A stretch of DNA of 64,000 bases from Roseibium porphyridii (GTDB taxonomy: Bacteria; Pseudomonadota; Alphaproteobacteria; Rhizobiales; Stappiaceae). Position numbers and translations under genes: made by a program. The DNA lies in contig NZ_CP120863.1 in NCBI RefSeq assembly GCF_026191725.2, positions 4,568,001 through 4,632,000 of the forward strand, read 5' to 3'. Under the pieces are notes generated by a model, which did not search any database, had not been told where the DNA came from, and saw only the letters and a list, made by a program, of their open reading frames with translations. Positions 43,185-51,589 of the stretch are shown here, piece after piece; within the stretch, counting starts at the first letter, position 1; every line of letters starts with the position of its first letter.

Positions 43185-43248
43185 TCCGTCAGACCTTTTG
43201 TGGACCCGGCATTGCGCTTTCAAAGGGAGCACCCAGTGAACTCAAGTG

Positions 43249-44538
43249 TCAGGCTGCGCCGTCGAGGACGAGACCTTCGGCGCAATGCACGATGATTTCC
43301 GAGACCTGCCGGCAATCATCCAGTGAAAACGTAAGCGGGATCCGCATGTCGAACAAACCTGCGAGAACGTCGTCGGTCTGCGGCAATATCTGACTTTCCA
43401 GATACCGCCAACTGTGATGATTTGAGGTAAAGGCAACGGGGTCCCTGTCGCCGAACCATTTCAGTTCCACACCCAATGATTTGGCATCAGCCACAAACTG
43501 CCTCGCATCAGGCTCAGCAATTCCGGGAATACGGAACTGGACAGAGCTGCCGACATAAAATTCTTTCGATGAGCGCTCTGGCACGACAACTGTGGCCGAG
43601 CGGCCCAAGTGCGTGGCGACAAGATCGTAACGTTGATTCCAGCGCTGAATGTTTGCTTCCAGTGTTGCAATCTGAGGCTTCAGGATTGCTGCTCTCAGAT
43701 TGTCCATCCGGCCGGACATGTTCGGGGTATCAAGGCGCGCGTCGGTAAAGTGCTGCCTTGCAGGCGCTGCACCATGTCGCTCATAAAGCATGTATGAGCC
43801 AGAGAGCATGATGGCCCGGGCCATGAAGTCAGGATCATCAGATGTCAGAAGTCCTCCTTCCCCGGAATTGACGTGTTTATAGGTCTGTGCCGAGAAACAC
43901 CCCGCCAGGCCGAAATTTCCACTCAGAGTCCCGTTCCAGCGTGCGCCCATTGTATGAGCGCAGTCTTCGAGAAGCGTCACGCCGGTCTCGTTCAGGATCC
44001 CAACAAGTTCATCCATGTCGCACAGGTGTCCGCGCATGTTCGACAACAGCAGGAACTTCGCGTTGCTGTCGGTGATTTTCTTGCGCAGATCGTTCAGGTC
44101 GATCACAAGGTTCGGTGTAATCTCAACAAGAACAGGGACTGCGCCGACAGATGCAATCGCACCTGGAACCGGGGCTAGGGTAAAGCTGTTTGTGAGGATC
44201 TTTTCACCTGGGACAACGCCAGCTGCACGCAGTGCAATCGACATGGCATAACCGCCAGAGGCGCAGGCAAGGCAGAATTTTGCGCCTTGAAAGGCTGCAT
44301 AATCTCGCTCAAGCTCACTTGCGACGCTCAACTCGCTGCCCAGGGTATTATAGCGATGCAGGCGGCCGGATTTCAAAACGTCCACCGCAGCCGCGATCGC
44401 TTCGTCTGGAATGGCTTCCTGTTGCGTAAATTGCCCTGTGAACGCTCTCAAAATCCACCTCGCCTCGTCAGCGGTCAAAATGACCGGCGAATGATCCTTG
44501 TTGAAAACGAATAGTGCTGGCGCGCGCGCGATGTGCAA
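43249..44538 (-). CDS. DegT/DnrJ/EryC1-family aminotransferase
   Basis: A 429-residue PLP-dependent protein of the DegT family. The active-site region is LLEDCAHTMGARWNGTLSG then CFSAQTYKHVNSGEGGLLTS, with the PLP Lys in TYKHVNSGEGG. The N terminus has about 50 residues before the usual start (GRLHRYNTLGSELSVASELE). DegT enzymes mostly transaminate keto-sugars, but here there are no nucleotide-sugar genes; a GntR regulator lies 33 bases upstream on the same strand. A role in amine or amino-acid metabolism is possible. Substrate unknown. Confidence 0.82.
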   Translation of the reverse strand: MHIARAPALFVFNKDHSPVILTADEARWILRAFTGQFTQQEAIPDEAIAAAVDVLKSGRLHRYNTLGSELSVASELERDYAAFQGAKFCLACASGGYAMSIALRAAGVVPGEKILTNSFTLAPVPGAIASVGAVPVLVEITPNLVIDLNDLRKKITDSNAKFLLLSNMRGHLCDMDELVGILNETGVTLLEDCAHTMGARWNGTLSGNFGLAGCFSAQTYKHVNSGEGGLLTSDDPDFMARAIMLSGSYMLYERHGAAPARQHFTDARLDTPNMSGRMDNLRAAILKPQIATLEANIQRWNQRYDLVATHLGRSATVVVPERSSKEFYVGSSVQFRIPGIAEPDARQFVADAKSLGVELKWFGDRDPVAFTSNHHSWRYLESQILPQTDDVLAGLFDMRIPLTFSLDDCRQVSEIIVHCAEGLVLDGAA

Positions 44539-44571
44539 GCAGATAATTCACCTTGCGCAAACAGGAAATGC

Positions 44572-45294
44572 TTAGCGCCTGCCTGCCAGCTTGGATTTGA
44601 CCTTCAACCGCGAGGCAGCGCCACGTACATGAGCGGCCATGGCATCGCGTGCAGCGGATTTGTCAGACGCCTCGACTGCATTCAGAACTTTCAGGTGTTC
44701 TGCAATCGTAATGCCGACCAGATCTTTCCTTGCATGTAGGCTGGACGTCGCCCGGGTGGTGTCTTTCAGCCGGGACGAAATATATCCGATGATGCCGGAA
44801 AGATAGGTGTTTCCCGTTGCATTTCCGAGTGCGCGGTGAAACGCGGCATCTGCTTCCAATCGCTCTTCATCGAATTGCTCTTGTCCTTCCATCTCGGCAA
44901 GTGCATTTCGCATATCCTGAAGGTCTTCGGCGCTTCGGCGTTCAGCTGCGAGCCCTGCAGCTTCGATTTCCAGGATGCCGCGCAATTCGAACAGATCGGC
45001 AAGATTGTCCGACTTGCCGAGCGCGCGAATATCGACACGGAACGTTTCGCGCTCCGACACGGGTTTGACGACGGCACCGCGTCCTTGGCGGGATTCAATG
45101 ACGCCATCCGAACGCAGCCTCGCGATGGCTTCTCGCACGACATTGCGGCTAACGCCAAAAGTGTCGGCAAGGCTGTGCTCTGTCGGTAATGAGTCACCGG
45201 GCACCAATTCGCCATCGGTGATCTTGGCCATGATGTCAGCAGCTATCTGATCCGGCAAAAGAGACGCCCGCTGCACCTCCCTAAATTGCGGCAT
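44572..45294 (-). CDS. GntR-family (FadR/FCD) regulator
   Basis: A 240-residue regulator from ATG 45294, preceded by GGAGGAG. The N-terminal winged helix includes LPTEHSLADTFGVSRNVVRE, and the C-terminal helical FCD domain includes LFELRGILEIEAAGLAAERR, RLEADAAFHRAL and a HLKVLNAVEASD stretch that carries metal-binding His/Asp residues in the family. It directly precedes the DegT-family gene and probably controls it, and perhaps the neighbouring demethylase genes. Confidence 0.87.
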   Translation of the reverse strand: MPQFREVQRASLLPDQIAADIMAKITDGELVPGDSLPTEHSLADTFGVSRNVVREAIARLRSDGVIESRQGRGAVVKPVSERETFRVDIRALGKSDNLADLFELRGILEIEAAGLAAERRSAEDLQDMRNALAEMEGQEQFDEERLEADAAFHRALGNATGNTYLSGIIGYISSRLKDTTRATSSLHARKDLVGITIAEHLKVLNAVEASDKSAARDAMAAHVRGAASRLKVKSKLAGRR

Positions 45295-45425
45295 CCCCGC
45301 TCCTCCATGCATTGTCTAGTGCCGTTTTTCCACGGCTTTAATGTATGCATAGGCGAAGGGTGCCCACTTGTCGACCTAGGGGCGTTCCGTATGTTTCAAA
45401 GACATTACAGTTGAATGACACCTGT

Positions 45426-46340
45426 CTAAAGTGCGTAGATCACTTCTGCTGCCCTGACGGCGGCAGATGCCCTGTTCTCAACACCGAGTTTGACGAAGAT
45501 CTGCTCCAGATGCTTGTTCACCGTGCGCGGGGACAAACCGAGGATTTCACCGATGTCCTTGTTCGACTTGCCTTTGGATATCCAGATCAACACCTCTGCT
45601 TCCCGATTGGTGAGATCAAATCGCTCCTGCAAGGCGCTTATCTGTCCGGCTTCGTTTTCAGCAGTCACCCGGAACAGGTTTTCATCGGGTCCGACGCGGC
45701 CAAGCGGATGCAATTGAACCGAAAGCTCTTCCGACAGTCCAAGCATGAAGCTTTTGCGCCGGTCGTTTGCCTGTCCGGCGCCGTCCAACCAGTCGCCCAA
45801 TGCCCGGCCCAATCGGAAGAGACTGTTTTCCGCAGTGCCAGTGCGGGCAAGAAGGTTCTGGATCTGTGGCGTCGACCAGAGGACTGCCCCTTCTCGTGAC
45901 ACTGCCACGAGATGGCGCCCTGCCGCATCAAGTGCAACATGCGCACTTTGCACAGAGCGCGCATTTTTCAGATGCACCTTGATGCGTGCTTTCAACTCAT
46001 CAACGTCAATGGGCTTGGTGAGGAAGTCCACGCCCCCCGATTCCAGGGCCCTGACCACATGTTCAGTCTCAGAAAGACCTGTCATGAAGATAATCGGCAC
46101 ATGCTTTAATGCAGGATTGTCCTTGATCTTGCGGCAAGTGTCGAACCCGTCAAGGCCAGGCATGACTGCGTCCATCAATATCGTGTCGGGTGTCACCTTA
46201 TCGCACACGGACAACGCGGCTTCACCGCTCGTCGCAACCAGCACGGCAATGCCGGTCTGCTTCAGCGCTTCAGTGACGAAGCCCAGCGTTTCCGGGCTGT
46301 CGTCAACGACCAGAACCGTATCGCGGCGCTCATCCGTCAT
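45426..46340 (-). CDS. NarL/LuxR-type response regulator (partner of the NCS1-kinase at 46330-49719)
   Basis: A 304-residue response regulator built like the one at 3089-4024. It has a receiver (VLVVDDSPETLG; phospho-Asp in TILMDAVMPGLDGF), a middle PAS-like segment (AHVALDAAGRHLVAVSREGA) and a LuxR-type helix-turn-helix (LTNREAEVLIWISKGKSNKD, LSPRTVNKHLEQIF, KLGVENR). It overlaps the kinase stop by 11 bases. The recognition helix is near identical to its paralogue, so cross-talk at shared operators is possible. Confidence 0.9.
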   Translation of the reverse strand: MTDERRDTVLVVDDSPETLGFVTEALKQTGIAVLVATSGEAALSVCDKVTPDTILMDAVMPGLDGFDTCRKIKDNPALKHVPIIFMTGLSETEHVVRALESGGVDFLTKPIDVDELKARIKVHLKNARSVQSAHVALDAAGRHLVAVSREGAVLWSTPQIQNLLARTGTAENSLFRLGRALGDWLDGAGQANDRRKSFMLGLSEELSVQLHPLGRVGPDENLFRVTAENEAGQISALQERFDLTNREAEVLIWISKGKSNKDIGEILGLSPRTVNKHLEQIFVKLGVENRASAAVRAAEVIYAL

Positions 46341-49300
46341 GTAATTCCAATCCGCTCAAGACATCTTTGTAGGCTTTGAAGTCGAAACGCGTGAGATGTC
46401 CCTGCAAGGTTTCGGTGAGTGGGCGGAATTCCGGCGTTTCGGCGAGCTCGGTCAATTTCGCTTCGATGCCTTCCACATACCCGATCTCTGCAAGCGAGAT
46501 CAGATCCGCCACCTGATCGGCTCCAGGTGAGCGCAATTTCGTAGCAGGCAAAGGAATTCGGTTTTCAAAATTTGGTTTTTCAGTCCAGATCAGCGACAGG
46601 TGTTTCTGCAAAAGGTCAAACAACTGGCCGATATCAAATGGCTTGGCCAGCGTCGCATCATGATGGGAAGGGCCATCGGGCCGCAGAGCCTGATCACCGA
46701 TATTGGCCGACAACATGACAATCGGTGCAGTCACAGTCCGGTCCCGCAGGGCCTCTGCAAGTTCCCATCCATTCATGCCGGGCATTAAGATATCGATGAG
46801 ATAAAGATCGGGTTCCTTCTCAAGGATATTGCCCAGGCAGGTTTGTGCGTCCTCGGCTTCCAGAACGGTGAAGCCTATTGGTTTGAGAATGTCGCTCACC
46901 AAGGCGCGATGGTCCGGATTGTCATCGATTACTGCGATTGTGCGGTGCTGGCCCTCATAGCCACGAACCTGGCGTTCAAGGCGAACGGTATCAACCGGGC
47001 GATCCACGGCCGCAAGCATGAGCCGGACTTCAAATGAAGCGCCTTTTTCCGGCTCGCTGGCGAGCGCGATCGCACCTCCCATCGTCTCAGTCAGCAATTT
47101 GGTGATCGTCAATCCGAGCCCGAGTCCGGGCGTCCTTGCACCGCTGGCTGCCTTGCTGCGGCCGAACGGTTCAAAAATTTTTCCCTGTTCATCCAGAGCA
47201 ATGCCAGGGCCGCTGTCGCTCACAACAAAGCTGGCGACCTGGGACCGATAGCTGATGGACAATGAGACCTCACCAGCGTCCGTGAATTTGATCGCGTTCG
47301 AGAGCAGATTGACCAGAATTTGCCGCAGCCGCTTTTCGTCTGTTCGAACGAAAACCGGCAAGTTGCGAGCCCTGACATAGTTGAAACCGAGCCCTTTGGC
47401 GGCAGCCTGCATGCGGAACATGTCGACGATCTGGTCCAGAAATTCGTGAAGGTTGATTTCATTGGAATAGATCTGCAATCGTCCCGCCTCGATGCGGGAG
47501 ATATCCAAAAGACCGTCAATCAGTCCAGAAAGATGCTCTGCGCTTCGGCGTATAGTGCTGACGGCAGGCTTGCGCGCGGGCGGGAGAGTTTCATCCCGCT
47601 CGAGGACCTGCGCATACCCCATGACCGCGTTCAAGGGCGTTCTGAGTTCATGGCTCAGTCCGACCACATAGCGGCTCTTGGCAAGATTGGCCGCTTCAGC
47701 GTCTTCCTTTGCCTTCTGCAAGGCCGCGTCCGTTACCCCGTGGGCGTCGATTTCCTTTTGAAGGAGCGCGTTCTGGCGTACTGACTCTTCTTCCGCAACC
47801 CGGCGGGTGTCGTGGGCCAGAACCAGAAACCAGCAGGCGATGCCCGCAACGATGGCGAAAACGAAGAAAATCAATGCAACGGTTTGGGCAATAATCCCGG
47901 TTGGATCGCCAAGCCGGCTTGCTGCCTGCGCATAGATAATCCAGAGCACCAAGCCGATGCTGGTCACCGATAAGAACGAAAAAAGGGCATAGCGCCCGAG
48001 CCGGGACCGGAAATGGACAAGCATTCTTTCGGGTAAGACCGTTCCTGCGACAGCCCCCACCTGATAGGAAAGGCGCGCTTTCGGTTTACAGGAATCGTGA
48101 CATCGAGCGTCCAACGAGCAACATAGCGAACAGATTGGAGCGCGATAGGCCGGGCAATAAGCCATGTCTTCGGGCTCGAACGGGTTTTCGCAAATGGAGC
48201 AGGCGATCTGATCGGCGCTCTGCCAGCTCTGCCTCGGCTTTCGCGCCAGATAGTATCTTCCCCCGGTCAAGTAGGCGATCAGAGGTGCAGTAACAAAGGC
48301 AATCCCCATCGCCAGGAACGTTGCGAGTGCTGCTGCGATCTCACCGAACATGTCAAAATGGGCCGCAAGGGCCAAGCCCGCCGCCAACAACATTGCCCCG
48401 GTGCCGACCGGATTGATGTCATAAAGATGCGCACGCTTGAACTCGATGCCCGGCGGCGACAGGCCCAATGGCTTGTTGATGAACAGATCTGCCGAGATGG
48501 CAGACAGCCAAGCCATGGCAACAATGGAGAAGATACCAAGTGTTTCTTCCAGAAGCCCATAGATGCCGAGTTCCATCAAGAGCAGTGCAATACCGACATT
48601 GAAGACCAACCACACCACCCTGCCCGGGTGAGAATGGGTCAGACGTGAAAAGAAGTTCGACCATGCAAGCGACCCAGCATAGGCGTTCATGACGTTGATC
48701 TTGAGCTGGGCCACGACGACAAACGCCGCCATTAGCAGCAGCACCAAGGTCTCGTTCGGGATCATGTAGCCGAAAGCAACAGCATACATACGCGCCGGTT
48801 CATCCGCGTGTTCAACCGGCACCCCATGGGACAAAACAAGCACCGCCAGGAAGGACCCCGCAATCATTTTGGGAGCACCCAGAACAACCCAGCCGGGTCC
48901 AGCCAGAAACAGAGCGAGGCGGTGCCGCTTCCGGGCGAAATCCTGAGCGGGAAGAAACCTAAGAAAGTCGACCTGTTCGCCGATCTGGGCCATCAATGCC
49001 AGAATAACTGCGGAGGCAGCACCAAAGCTGACGAGGCTGATGTTGTCCCAGCCTCCTCCAGTCATCGCCGGTGCGCCTGTTGCTGGATCGATACCGGAAA
49101 AACTCAGCCACTCACCGACGGCCTGCCAATCCGTGAAGGCGATGAAAACGAAGGGCAGAATGTTGAGAATAATCCAGAAAGGCTGTGTGGCCAGTTGAAA
49201 CCGGCTGATCCAGGTAATGCCATGCGTAACAAGCGGAATGACCGCCACTGCACTGATGATGTAGCCAAGCCAGAGCGGGACTCCGAAAGCAAATTCCAGC

Positions 49301-49719
49301 GCGCTCGACATGATCGACGCTTCAATGGCGAAGAGGATGAAGGTGAAGCTGGCATAGATGAGCGAAGTGACCGTTGAACCGATATAGCCGAAACCCGCGC
49401 CTCTGGTCAGAAGATCGATATCTACGCCGTAGCGCATTGCATACCGGCTGATCGGCAATCCAATTACGAGAAGAACAAGACTGCCGACCAGAATGGCAAG
49501 AAAAGCATTTGCGGTTCCATGTGAGAGCGTGATGGCGCCGCCGATGGCCTCGAGTGCCAGGAAGGAAATGGCTCCAATCGCTGTTTGTGAGATCGCGCGC
49601 GAGGAAAACTTGCGCGCACTCTTGGCGGTGAAGCGCAACGCATAGTCTTCAAGCGTCTGGTTGTTGACCCATTTGTTGTATTGGCGCCGAATGGGCAGAA
49701 TGCGTTGACGGGCATTCAT
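46330..49719 (-). CDS. NCS1-permease-fused hybrid sensor histidine kinase, second copy
   Basis: About 1129 residues from ATG 49719, chosen because it matches the start of the first copy; a longer frame from 49797 has no homologous N terminus. The order is the same: NCS1 permease domain (LTRGAGFGYIGSTVTSLIYA, YAGSLAWSNFFSRLTHSHPG), Cys-rich linker near 505-545 (CSIC, CPAY, CSLCC, CHDSC), two helices, HisKA (LSHELRTPLNA near 686), HATPase (DSGPGIALDE, GLGLGLTITKLL), receiver with Asp near 975 (LIDILMPGMNGW), and the same short C-terminal domain (GYVEGIEAKL). It is divergent from urtABCDE, so urea or a related compound is the likely signal (inference). Confidence 0.9.
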   Translation of the reverse strand: MNARQRILPIRRQYNKWVNNQTLEDYALRFTAKSARKFSSRAISQTAIGAISFLALEAIGGAITLSHGTANAFLAILVGSLVLLVIGLPISRYAMRYGVDIDLLTRGAGFGYIGSTVTSLIYASFTFILFAIEASIMSSALEFAFGVPLWLGYIISAVAVIPLVTHGITWISRFQLATQPFWIILNILPFVFIAFTDWQAVGEWLSFSGIDPATGAPAMTGGGWDNISLVSFGAASAVILALMAQIGEQVDFLRFLPAQDFARKRHRLALFLAGPGWVVLGAPKMIAGSFLAVLVLSHGVPVEHADEPARMYAVAFGYMIPNETLVLLLMAAFVVVAQLKINVMNAYAGSLAWSNFFSRLTHSHPGRVVWLVFNVGIALLLMELGIYGLLEETLGIFSIVAMAWLSAISADLFINKPLGLSPPGIEFKRAHLYDINPVGTGAMLLAAGLALAAHFDMFGEIAAALATFLAMGIAFVTAPLIAYLTGGRYYLARKPRQSWQSADQIACSICENPFEPEDMAYCPAYRAPICSLCCSLDARCHDSCKPKARLSYQVGAVAGTVLPERMLVHFRSRLGRYALFSFLSVTSIGLVLWIIYAQAASRLGDPTGIIAQTVALIFFVFAIVAGIACWFLVLAHDTRRVAEEESVRQNALLQKEIDAHGVTDAALQKAKEDAEAANLAKSRYVVGLSHELRTPLNAVMGYAQVLERDETLPPARKPAVSTIRRSAEHLSGLIDGLLDISRIEAGRLQIYSNEINLHEFLDQIVDMFRMQAAAKGLGFNYVRARNLPVFVRTDEKRLRQILVNLLSNAIKFTDAGEVSLSISYRSQVASFVVSDSGPGIALDEQGKIFEPFGRSKAASGARTPGLGLGLTITKLLTETMGGAIALASEPEKGASFEVRLMLAAVDRPVDTVRLERQVRGYEGQHRTIAVIDDNPDHRALVSDILKPIGFTVLEAEDAQTCLGNILEKEPDLYLIDILMPGMNGWELAEALRDRTVTAPIVMLSANIGDQALRPDGPSHHDATLAKPFDIGQLFDLLQKHLSLIWTEKPNFENRIPLPATKLRSPGADQVADLISLAEIGYVEGIEAKLTELAETPEFRPLTETLQGHLTRFDFKAYKDVLSGLELHDG

Positions 49720-50077
49720 TTGGCGGACCTCGCAGCCAAGACAGCATTCGGCTTCTTCAACCCGAAAATGGCGTGTGTGCGTACCGTCATGAAGCAAGTT
49801 ACTGCCTCATAATTCAGCACTTGCCTGCTTTTTCGGCAAACACACGTCCTCATCAGCCCGTTTTCCCGCCCCGTTATCCTGGTTAGCCAAAACACTCAGC
49901 ATTTTTCGTGCCGAACCGGCCTTATCTTCGTCGCAGCCCCGTTTTGGTCACTTACGTCAATTGACGTATGTTGCGCTGCAACAGTTCCGGCGCACGATCC
50001 TTCCCCGACAGCGGCAGTCCTTCCAGCCGCCATTCGCCGGCCGGGAACCGGCGACGTCATTGAAAAGGGGAACTCAT
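49720..50077. promoter_or_regulatory. Divergent promoter region between sensor kinase and urtA
   Basis: This 358-base stretch has no convincing gene. It contains the 16-base palindrome at 49953-49968 and the purine-rich AAAAGGGG (50063-50070) before the urtA start. Confidence 0.6.
49953..49968. promoter_or_regulatory. 16-base palindrome upstream of urtA
   Basis: TACGTCAATTGACGTA is a perfect palindrome 109 bases before the urtA start. Its core GTCAATTGAC recurs upstream of fmdD (7736-7745). Its right half plus flanking bases (TTGACGTATG) resembles the decamers at 7755-7764 and 2951-2960. It is a candidate site for the NarL-type regulators. Confidence 0.6.
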
Positions 50078-51361
50078 ATGAAAAAGTCTTTTACCAAACT
50101 CGCATTGGCAGGCCTGATGGCCTCCACAATGATCGGCGGCGCAGCTGCAGAAGAAACCATCAAGGTTGGTATCCTGCACTCGCTCTCCGGCACCATGGCG
50201 ATTTCGGAAACTACGCTGAAAGACGCCATGCTGATGCTCATTGAAGAGCAGAACAAAAAGGGTGGTCTTCTCGGCAAGAAACTCGAGGCGGTTGTCGTCG
50301 ACCCCGCATCGGACTGGCCTCTCTTTGCGGAAAAAGCGCGTGAACTGATTGAAGTCAACGGTGTCGATGCGGTCTTCGGCTGCTGGACCTCCGTTTCGCG
50401 CAAGTCCGTTCTGCCGGTTTTTGAAGAGCTGAACTCACTTCTGTTCTATCCGGTTCAATACGAAGGTGAAGAATCACAGCGCAACGTCTTTTACACCGGT
50501 GCGGCACCGAACCAGCAGGCCATTCCTGCAGTTGACTACCTGATGAATGAAGAAGGTGTCGAGCGCTGGGTCCTGGCTGGCACGGACTATGTCTACCCGC
50601 GGACAACCAACAAGATCCTGGAAGCTTACCTGAAGTCGAAGGGTGTCGCTGAAGAAGACATCATGATCAACTACACGCCGTTCGGTCACTCCGATTGGCA
50701 AACGATCGTTTCCGACATCAAGACCTTTGGTTCCGCTGGCAAGAAGACCGCTGTTGTGTCCACCATCAACGGCGATGCCAACGTTCCTTTCTACAAGGAG
50801 CTTGCGAATGCCGGCATCAAGGCCGAGGACATTCCGGTCGTTGCATTCTCGGTCGGTGAAGAAGAACTTGCAGGCCTCGACACAGAGCCGCTCGTCGGCC
50901 ATCTGGCTGCCTGGAACTACTTCCAGTCCGCAGACACCGACATCAACGCTGAATTCATCGACGCCTGGCATGCCTTTATCGGCGACGAAGAGCGCGTGAC
51001 AAACGACCCTATGGAAGCCCATTTCATTGGCTTCAACATGTGGGTTGAGGCCGTTGAAAAGGCCGGCACGACCGATCCCGATGCCGTGATTGACTCCATC
51101 GTCGGTGTGACGGTGCCGAACCTGACTGGCGGTTACAGCGCAATGATGCCGAACCACCACATCACCAAGCCGGTCCTGATCGGTGAAATCCAGGATGACG
51201 GCCAGTTCGAAACCGTCTGGGAAACCTCCGGCCTCGTCGTCGGCGACGCCTGGTCCGACTACCTGGAAGGCTCCAAGGACCTGATTTCCGACTGGCGTGC
51301 TCCGATGTCCTGCGGCAGCTTCAACACCGCTACCGGCGAGTGCACCGGCTCCGGTTCCTAA
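50078..51361 (+). CDS. urtA: Urea ABC transporter binding protein UrtA
   Basis: A 427-residue periplasmic binding protein from ATG 50078 (signal MKKSFTKLALAGLMASTMIG, ending AAAEE; AAAAGGGG upstream). The mature protein begins TIKVGILHSLSGTMAISETT and has FGCWTSVSRKSVLPVFEELN, both typical of UrtA. It differs from the Tat-exported paralogue at 7856. It heads a complete urtABCDE set, and the long form of UrtB downstream supports urea. No urease gene lies in the window. Confidence 0.9.
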   Translation: MKKSFTKLALAGLMASTMIGGAAAEETIKVGILHSLSGTMAISETTLKDAMLMLIEEQNKKGGLLGKKLEAVVVDPASDWPLFAEKARELIEVNGVDAVFGCWTSVSRKSVLPVFEELNSLLFYPVQYEGEESQRNVFYTGAAPNQQAIPAVDYLMNEEGVERWVLAGTDYVYPRTTNKILEAYLKSKGVAEEDIMINYTPFGHSDWQTIVSDIKTFGSAGKKTAVVSTINGDANVPFYKELANAGIKAEDIPVVAFSVGEEELAGLDTEPLVGHLAAWNYFQSADTDINAEFIDAWHAFIGDEERVTNDPMEAHFIGFNMWVEAVEKAGTTDPDAVIDSIVGVTVPNLTGGYSAMMPNHHITKPVLIGEIQDDGQFETVWETSGLVVGDAWSDYLEGSKDLISDWRAPMSCGSFNTATGECTGSGS

Positions 51362-51378
51362 GGGATCCACCAGCACAG

Positions 51379-51404
51379 GGGCGGGCCTTCACTTTGGCCC
51401 GCCC
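51379..51404 (+). terminator. Hairpin between urtA and urtB
   Basis: GGGCGGGCC pairs with GGCCCGCCC around 8 bases just after the urtA stop. There is no T-run; it probably stabilises urtA mRNA or attenuates into urtB. Confidence 0.6.
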
Positions 51405-51589
51405 TATCGGCTTGGTTCGTGACGCGGACAACAAAGGCCTCAAAGGATCCTTCCCGCCCATCGATTGCCAACAGTTTCAATTGGATGAACACGCCGACAT
51501 CCAAGGCACCGGTTTCCCGCTTTGCGGGCACCACCAAGCGGTTCCTCAAAGAGAGGCCGCCATCTCAAGCTCACAACGCCGGTGGACAC

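Noticed and set aside
49720..49797. N-terminal extension of the second sensor kinase
   Set aside because: The first copy begins at the position equivalent to ATG 49719; the extra codons have no counterpart.
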